A stretch of DNA of 23,027 nt, from positions 1 through 23,027 of the IMG/VR virus record IMGVR_UViG_3300004457_000020. One strand, 5' to 3'. A program made the translations under genes and the position numbers. Each line of letters opens with the position of its first letter. Positions within the stretch are counted from its first letter, which is position 1. This stretch comes from a virus. Below, piece by piece: positions 22,028-23,027 of the stretch. The notes beneath the pieces were generated by a model. The model made no database searches. It saw only the letters and a program-made list of their open reading frames with translations, and had not been told where the DNA came from.

Positions 22028-22345
22028 TCATTTAGTCCTTACCACCAAAACGCTCTTGACAATTGTAGGTTTTCCGCCTACTCCTTGTTTCTTTGCTCGT
22101 TTTCTTTTGGTGGCGGCTTGCTTTTGTCCTGTTGACATTGAGCCGCTGGTTTTGGGAGTTTTATTGCTTACTTTTATGCTGGGTCTGCACTTTGGATAAC
22201 CCTTGCTTGATTTACTTGCTTTAGAACGGCCACATGGAGGATGCTTGCCGTCTTTGTTTTTGCGTGATACATCTACCCACTTTTCTTTGAACCATCGGTT
22301 CAAGTCTTTTACGATAAGAACATCGTAGCAGGTACATTGAGTCAT
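22028..22345 (-). CDS. Basic small protein of the CGR/YPKCRP (DUF5872-like) type
   Basis: The protein has 105 residues, with ATG 22345 directly after the stop of the tiny Cys-rich gene (TGA ATG). The core WFKEKWVDVSRKNKDGK ... PCGRSKASK ... YPKCRPSIKVS ... MSTGQKQAATKRKRAKK matches, from memory, a small basic family widespread in marine phages and large viruses (DUF5872/DUF6321-like). The function of that family is unknown; the many Lys and Arg suggest nucleic-acid binding. Additional cysteines sit at the N-terminus (QCTCYDV). Family naming needs a profile search; the coding call is firm. Confidence 0.72.
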   Translation of the reverse strand: MTQCTCYDVLIVKDLNRWFKEKWVDVSRKNKDGKHPPCGRSKASKSSKGYPKCRPSIKVSNKTPKTSGSMSTGQKQAATKRKRAKKQGVGGKPTIVKSVLVVRTK

Positions 22346-22507
22346 TCAAAGTACACCGACCATTTTCTTAATGTCTTTTTGTTTGTCAATAAGAGCGTAG
22401 CAAGGACACTTCGGAGAAGAAGCCGAGCATTGGTTTCCTTCAATCATACAGACGCATGGTGTTTTTTTAGTGCCACCGCAACAGCAAGAAGGTTTCTTAA
22501 GTTTCAT
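22346..22507 (-). CDS. Tiny cysteine-rich protein
   Basis: This gene encodes 53 residues (MKLKKPSCCCGGTKKT...) from ATG 22507, overlapping the upstream stop as ATGA behind GGGGAAG, to TGA 22348-22346, which directly abuts the next ATG. It has eight cysteines (positions 8, 9, 10, 18, 20, 27, 34, 36), including CCC, CVC and CPC. This suggests metal binding. The basic end (DKQKDIKKMVGVL) is helical. The exact abutment with both neighbours supports a real gene. No family is recognised. Confidence 0.68.
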   Translation of the reverse strand: MKLKKPSCCCGGTKKTPCVCMIEGNQCSASSPKCPCYALIDKQKDIKKMVGVL

Positions 22508-22689
22508 TTTTTCTTCCCCTTTTTCTTAAACTTACCTTTGCAGTATTGTACAGCCCATCCATTGGCATAGGCTGATGGGTAAACATCAAACTTCTTTTTT
22601 GCGGCGGCTTTACCGGCAGGGCATAGTTTCTTTTCTAAAAAATCAAAAGCACTATCCATGCCTACACAGTGACCGCAATTGCAACTCAT
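22504..22689 (-). CDS. Small protein of the YPSAYAN type
   Basis: The protein has 61 residues from ATG 22689, spaced 5 bases behind GGTGA; a GTG at 22698 is in frame but lies inside the signal. The core LCPAGKAAAKKKFDVYPSAY followed by ANGWAVQYCKG is a pattern I remember from many marine virus genomes, often near the CGR/YPKCRP protein as here. C3, C5 and C8 form an N-terminal Cys group, and MDSAFDFLEKK is a variant of the recurring MxxAWxxLK helix. The C-terminus is a Lys run. The function is unknown. Confidence 0.72.
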   Translation of the reverse strand: MSCNCGHCVGMDSAFDFLEKKLCPAGKAAAKKKFDVYPSAYANGWAVQYCKGKFKKKGKKK

Positions 22690-22690
22690 A

Positions 22691-23026
22691 TCATTCACCA
22701 GTATTTTGTTGAGGTGCTGGTGGCACTGAACTCATTAACTCTTGGTCCAAATGACCGCATTTTTCGCAAAGCCCTAAGTAATGATAATACGGTTCATTAC
22801 ACTTTGAGCAATTGATATTTTCATTACTTAGTACATAAGGTGAATTACCTTTACCGTAATCATATTGTCTTTCTTCTTTTAAAAATTGCCAAGCATCATC
22901 CATTTTCTTTTTATCATCGGGGTCAGCGGTATGTTCCGGCGACTTAGGCGGCTTACCACCAAGTGCGATTACAACAACCATGCCTTTCTTTTTCTTTTTA
23001 TCGTCTTCTTTCATGGTACTAACCAT
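22691..23026 (-). CDS. Zinc-ribbon protein (AWQFLK motif), start may lie beyond window
   Basis: At least 111 residues are seen. The first ATG is at 23026, one base from the window edge, so the true start is uncertain; ATG at residue 5 or 16 (MVVVIALGGKPP) is also possible. A Lys-rich N-terminus is followed by KKMDDAWQFLKEERQ, then C73-x2-C76 and C87-x2-C90 (NCSKCNE ... LCEKCGH), a zinc ribbon, and a Pro-rich end. It is built like the 59-residue protein at 6923-7102 (AWxxLK helix plus ribbon). The function is unknown. Confidence 0.68.
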   Translation of the reverse strand: MVSTMKEDDKKKKKGMVVVIALGGKPPKSPEHTADPDDKKKMDDAWQFLKEERQYDYGKGNSPYVLSNENINCSKCNEPYYHYLGLCEKCGHLDQELMSSVPPAPQQNTGE

Positions 23027-23027
23027 C

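Noticed and set aside
1-23027. tRNA genes, CRISPR arrays, insertion sequences, attachment sites or an integrase
   Set aside because: None seen; coding density on the minus strand leaves no gap above about 43 bases.

Overview
This window is the virion-structure half of a tailed-virus (Caudoviricetes-type, HK97-fold) genome. All recognisable genes lie on the minus strand, so transcription reads from high to low coordinates as one tightly packed, probably co-transcribed array. The longest gap between genes is about 43 bases, and I see no convincing promoter, terminator, tRNA, CRISPR array or insertion sequence. The gene order is the classical one: small cysteine-rich proteins, a LAGLIDADG-type protein, portal, small head proteins, a giant 1944-residue protein, prohead protease with scaffold, major capsid protein, decoration-type proteins, head-tail connector, neck and tail-terminator proteins, tail tube, tail-assembly chaperones with a probable -1 frameshift, and tape measure (cut by the left edge). 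The order of chaperones and tape measure after a tail tube, with no recognisable sheath, suggests a long non-contractile tail. The terminase is not in the window.

The host is most likely a marine planktonic archaeon (for example a Poseidoniales/MGII or Nitrososphaerota type), but this is inference. Supporting points are the many CxxC zinc-ribbon or Cys-cluster proteins (eight genes, including two clusters inside the portal), the GGTGAT-like Shine-Dalgarno elements at most starts, and an ATP-dependent-ligase-like domain. Against certainty: the anti-Shine-Dalgarno sequence is shared with bacteria, and the two small proteins at 22028-22345 and 22504-22689 resemble families that, from memory, are widespread in marine viruses generally.

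Right end (23026 to 20708): a zinc-ribbon protein, two tiny Cys-rich proteins, a basic CGR/YPKCRP-type protein and a 432-residue protein with a LAGLIDADG motif, all overlapping or nearly abutting. Middle (20708 to 9094): portal with zinc-binding insertions and a repetitive Pro-Gly-Met tail; three small head proteins, one a likely mini-paralogue of the scaffold; a 56-residue Zn protein whose stop codon lies in the loop of a hairpin that covers the ribosome-binding site of the giant gene; the giant protein, which ends in a degenerate DNA-ligase-like domain; prohead protease with a C-terminal scaffold that has its own strong internal ribosome-binding site (a lambda C/Nu3-like arrangement); and the major capsid protein. 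Left part (9055 to 1): small beta-rich and Zn-ribbon proteins, connector, neck and tail genes.

The most interesting signals are the ligase pseudoenzyme buried in a giant head-region protein, the nested scaffold and its mini-paralogue sharing an MSWD-type C-terminal motif, the G7 slippery site in the tail chaperone pair, the hairpin over the giant gene's ribosome-binding site, and a short MxxAWxxLK motif recurring in four otherwise unrelated small proteins.
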